NCBI RefSeq assembly: GCF_004000215.1
Contig: NZ_RBVY01000005.1
Span: 62,001-126,000, forward strand
Source of the DNA: Nitratireductor alexandrii
Lineage (GTDB): Bacteria; Pseudomonadota; Alphaproteobacteria; Rhizobiales; Rhizobiaceae
Direction of reading: 5' to 3'
Length of the DNA: 64,000 bases
Made by a program: the position numbers and the translations under genes. Of the stretch, positions 61,892-64,000 are shown piece by piece; the stretch's first letter is position 1, and each line of letters starts with the position of its first letter. Below the pieces are notes generated by a model, which had not been told where the DNA came from, ran no database searches, and saw nothing but the letters and a program-made list of their open reading frames with translations.

Positions 61892-63307
61892 TCAGAGGTC
61901 GAGGACGGGGATGCCGAGGGTTTCGGCGGCGGCTCCAAGAGCATCGCGATGGTCTCCATAGGCGAGCGCGAGGTGATGCTCGAGCGCCGCGCCCATGACG
62001 CGATCGAGCAGTTCTGCCGCCGGCGTGTCGAAGCGCACCACGCCCGACGTGCCGGTAAACGCCATCGGCCGCTTGAGCATCTCGCCGCCGCCGATCACCG
62101 CCACCGTTCGCCCCCGCGCCTGGCTGATTCGCAAAAAGGTGATCCGGCCCGGCTTGAGCGGAAACTGGTAGAGAAGCGGCATCCTGCGGTTGGTGTGGAT
62201 GGTCGCCTGCGGCACGAAGTCCGGATCGGCCATCGACAGCGGCGCCTGGCCGCAATGCCACACAACGCCGCTATTGTCGGCGGCGTCGAGATCGACCAAA
62301 TCGGTCAAGAAGGCAGGCGCGCCGGCGACCCGTTGCAAGAGCAGGCTCGACAAAGCGCCATAGACGTCGGCCTCGCAGGCGCACGGAACGCGCGCCTCGC
62401 CCAGCATCGCCACCGGCCCGCACACCGCCCCGCCATACTCGGTGAAGGTTTCCGGCCAGCAGCGGATCGCAAACGCGTCATAGCCGTTTTCGGCGCGCAA
62501 CCCGTCGAGCGCGACCTTGAGCCGATAGGAGCGGTCGAGCTGGTCCTGATCGACCGCCTCCAGCCCCTCAAGCACCGTTTCGGCCTGGGCCGCGACGCTC
62601 TCGACGGCATTCCTGTCGGCCGCCACGGCACCGGCAAAAAGCCGCTCAAGCTCCAGCGCCTCGACATGCACGCCCGCCAGGGCGGCGATCTTCGCCTCGT
62701 CATAGGCGCAGGTATCGAACCCGTCGGGATGCTTGCCGATCCGGCCGATGCGCGTCCCGCGCAGGCTGAGGGCGGCCTGCCGCCCGCGCGGATCGCCGCC
62801 TGTCGCCGGCCGCACCGGCACCGGCCGCGCGATGCGCTCGCCCGCAAGCAGCGCGACCAGATCGCGGTCGATCTCTGTCGCCTGCGGATCGGCATAGAGA
62901 TAACCGAAGGGACGCTGCGCCAGGCCGAGCGCGTGGGCGGCCAGGTTGAGCCCGCAAAACGCGTTCAGCCTCAGCCGTCCGCCGAGACGCGGCTCCGGCA
63001 CCGCCCAGATCGAAAACGGGCCGGAAAAAGCTTGCGCCGCCTCCGCCACCATGCCGGCATCGGTGAAGGTGACCTGCAGCACGAGCACCTGGTCGGGCTT
63101 GCTCGTCCGCAGTTCCGCGATCGCGGCGCGCGCCGCACCGGCGTCGAGCAGCAGCGACCGGGGGCCCGTCAGCTCGGCGCCGGTGCGCTCGAGCGCGGCC
63201 AGCATCGCCGCCAGTCTTTCTTCGGCGAACGGCACGTCGAAGGTCGGCCGCGCGAAGGGCAGGATCGCGATCTTGCCTTTGCCGGGCGCTTTGGCTTTGC
63301 TTCCCAT
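61892..63307 (-). CDS. L-fucose/L-arabinose isomerase-like protein
   Basis: A 471-residue protein with the two-part look of fucose/arabinose isomerase-like proteins: an N-terminal ILPFARPTFDVPFAEERLAA domain and a C-terminal barrel with FAIRCWPETFTEYGGAVCGP and CACEADVYGALSSLLLQ. The acidic residue of EADVYG is a candidate metal ligand, as in FucI-like enzymes. It is paired with the Gfo/Idh/MocA gene that follows; the sugar is unknown. Confidence 0.82.
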   Translation of the reverse strand: MGSKAKAPGKGKIAILPFARPTFDVPFAEERLAAMLAALERTGAELTGPRSLLLDAGAARAAIAELRTSKPDQVLVLQVTFTDAGMVAEAAQAFSGPFSIWAVPEPRLGGRLRLNAFCGLNLAAHALGLAQRPFGYLYADPQATEIDRDLVALLAGERIARPVPVRPATGGDPRGRQAALSLRGTRIGRIGKHPDGFDTCAYDEAKIAALAGVHVEALELERLFAGAVAADRNAVESVAAQAETVLEGLEAVDQDQLDRSYRLKVALDGLRAENGYDAFAIRCWPETFTEYGGAVCGPVAMLGEARVPCACEADVYGALSSLLLQRVAGAPAFLTDLVDLDAADNSGVVWHCGQAPLSMADPDFVPQATIHTNRRMPLLYQFPLKPGRITFLRISQARGRTVAVIGGGEMLKRPMAFTGTSGVVRFDTPAAELLDRVMGAALEHHLALAYGDHRDALGAAAETLGIPVLDL

Positions 63308-63352
63308 CCCTTATCCCTATATCCAGTGTTCGGCGGTCCGACAGGAAGGCGC

Positions 63353-63907
63353 ATGATCCGGATACTCATCACCCTCGCACTGATTTCCCTCACCTTGCCG
63401 GCCCAGGCGACGGAAGCCGGCTGGGCGCTGCTGCGCGGCGGCGGCCATGTCGTGCTGATGCGCCATGCCTATGCGCTGGGCACGGTCGAGCCGCCCAATT
63501 TCGACATCGAGAAATGCGGCACCCAGCGCAACCTGTCCGAACGCGGCCGCCACCAGGCCCGGCGCATCGGTTCGCTGATCGCCGCGCGCGGCGCGCCAGT
63601 GGAGCGCGTCCTGTCGAGCCGGCTTTGCCGCGCCCTGGAAACGGCGCGCCTCGCCTTCGGCGCCGGCGCGGTGGAAGCCTTCGCCCCGCTCGACCCGCCC
63701 GGCGAGGACGAGACCGCCAACGCCGAAGCCCTGGCCGCGACGATCGAGGCGGTGCATGGATATTCCGGTTCCGGCAACATGGTCATGGTCGCCGACCTTC
63801 CCGCCATCAAGGCGCTGACCGGGCGCAAGACGCGCGAGGGCGAGGCGCTGATCGTCGCGCCCGCCGAGAACGGCCTGGTGGTGCTCGGCCGCATCGTCTT
63901 CAACTGA
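63353..63907 (+). CDS. Histidine phosphatase family protein (exported)
   Basis: A 184-residue phosphoglycerate-mutase-fold phosphatase. It has a signal peptide (MIRILITLALISLTLPAQA) and the catalytic LMRHAYALG near residue 40. The second-shell arginine is in LSSRLCRALETA; GNMVMVADLPAIKALTG replaces the usual GHxxN block, so the second catalytic histidine of the classical motif is not obvious. ACAGGAAGG precedes ATG 63353. Probably periplasmic and unrelated to the neighbouring sugar genes. Confidence 0.85.
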   Translation: MIRILITLALISLTLPAQATEAGWALLRGGGHVVLMRHAYALGTVEPPNFDIEKCGTQRNLSERGRHQARRIGSLIAARGAPVERVLSSRLCRALETARLAFGAGAVEAFAPLDPPGEDETANAEALAATIEAVHGYSGSGNMVMVADLPAIKALTGRKTREGEALIVAPAENGLVVLGRIVFN

Positions 63908-64000
63908 CGGAAACCGGATCGTCACACCATCTCTCCGTAACCGTTCCGGAAACTGGAATCGGCGGGGCAGAACCGCGCCCCGGCCGCGCCATAGGCCGGA
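63908..64000. other. Right window edge
   Basis: Ninety-three bases after the phosphatase stop. No gene, repeat or regulatory site could be recognised. Confidence 0.5.

Noticed and set aside
1-64000. CRISPR arrays, tRNA or rRNA genes, insertion sequences, prophage
   Set aside because: No regularly spaced repeats, cloverleaf-like sequences, transposase motifs or phage genes were seen on reading the window.

Overview
The window is GC-rich (roughly two thirds G+C), densely packed DNA with high third-position GC. It looks like a chromosomal or chromid segment of an alphaproteobacterium of the order Hyphomicrobiales (Rhizobiales). The pointers are a RirA-type Rrf2 iron regulator beside a hemin-uptake locus, Irr-type and RirA-type DNA boxes, a long PutA without the ribbon-helix-helix domain divergent from an Lrp-type PutR, a CUT1 sugar transporter with two different ATPases, and a rhizobial-style mosaic palindrome. 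No rRNA, tRNA, CRISPR array, insertion sequence or phage gene was seen. The content is mostly transporters, catabolic enzymes and their local regulators.

Layout. (1) 1-9068, minus strand: a LuxR-type regulator, a dipeptide-type ABC transporter (two permeases and a fused double ATPase, no binding protein in view), a HyuA-type hydantoinase and two tandem DUF917 proteins, the last cut by the window edge. (2) 9153-10943: pyrE and pyrC. (3) 11147-13106: a MarR-GNAT fusion regulator divergent from an alpha/beta hydrolase. (4) 13121-18043: an RND efflux pump and adaptor divergent from a TetR regulator, with a palindrome between them. (5) 18168-30652: a carbohydrate locus with a Gfo/Idh/MocA oxidoreductase, two TIM-barrel sugar isomerases, an enolase-superfamily sugar-acid dehydratase, an FCD-GntR regulator, a 2-hydroxyacid dehydrogenase, and a complete CUT1 ABC importer with two ATPases and an 81-residue membrane protein. 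Four copies of one operator-like palindrome (WYTGGT-N3-ACCARW) tie the parts together. (6) 31003-34271: a TetR regulator divergent from a Tm-1-like ATP-binding protein, a PEP-hydrolase-like TIM barrel and an SRPBCC protein, probably an uncharacterised catabolic unit. (7) 34405-45522: iron and heme, with rirA, hmuVUTSP, a TonB receptor, ExbB, two ExbD proteins, TonB, an IsdG-like heme oxygenase and a VOC protein. (8) 45649-49888: putA and putR. (9) 49912-51559: a MauG-type cytochrome c peroxidase lipoprotein and a YtkA/FixH-like protein. (10) 51718-58920: kdgK, then a sulfolactate-degradation cluster suyA-suyB-slcC-comC with a GabD-family dehydrogenase and an aldose epimerase, and a divergent HutC-type GntR regulator. 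(11) 59788-63907: an AEC transporter, a Gfo/Idh/MocA oxidoreductase, an L-fucose/L-arabinose-isomerase-like protein and a histidine phosphatase.

How the genes may work together (inference). In the heme locus the receptor, TonB/ExbBD and HmuTUV would bring heme in, and HmuS and the IsdG-like enzyme would handle it inside. RirA, itself under a probable Irr box, would act at a TGA-N9-TCA box between hmuP and the receptor. In the sulfonate cluster SlcC and ComC would convert (S)- to (R)-sulfolactate through sulfopyruvate, and SuyAB would split it to pyruvate and sulfite. The GabD-like enzyme and epimerase hint at an upstream sulfosugar such as sulfoquinovose, but the earlier steps of such a pathway are not in this window. 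In the carbohydrate locus an imported sugar or sugar acid would be isomerised, dehydrated and oxidised under one GntR repressor.
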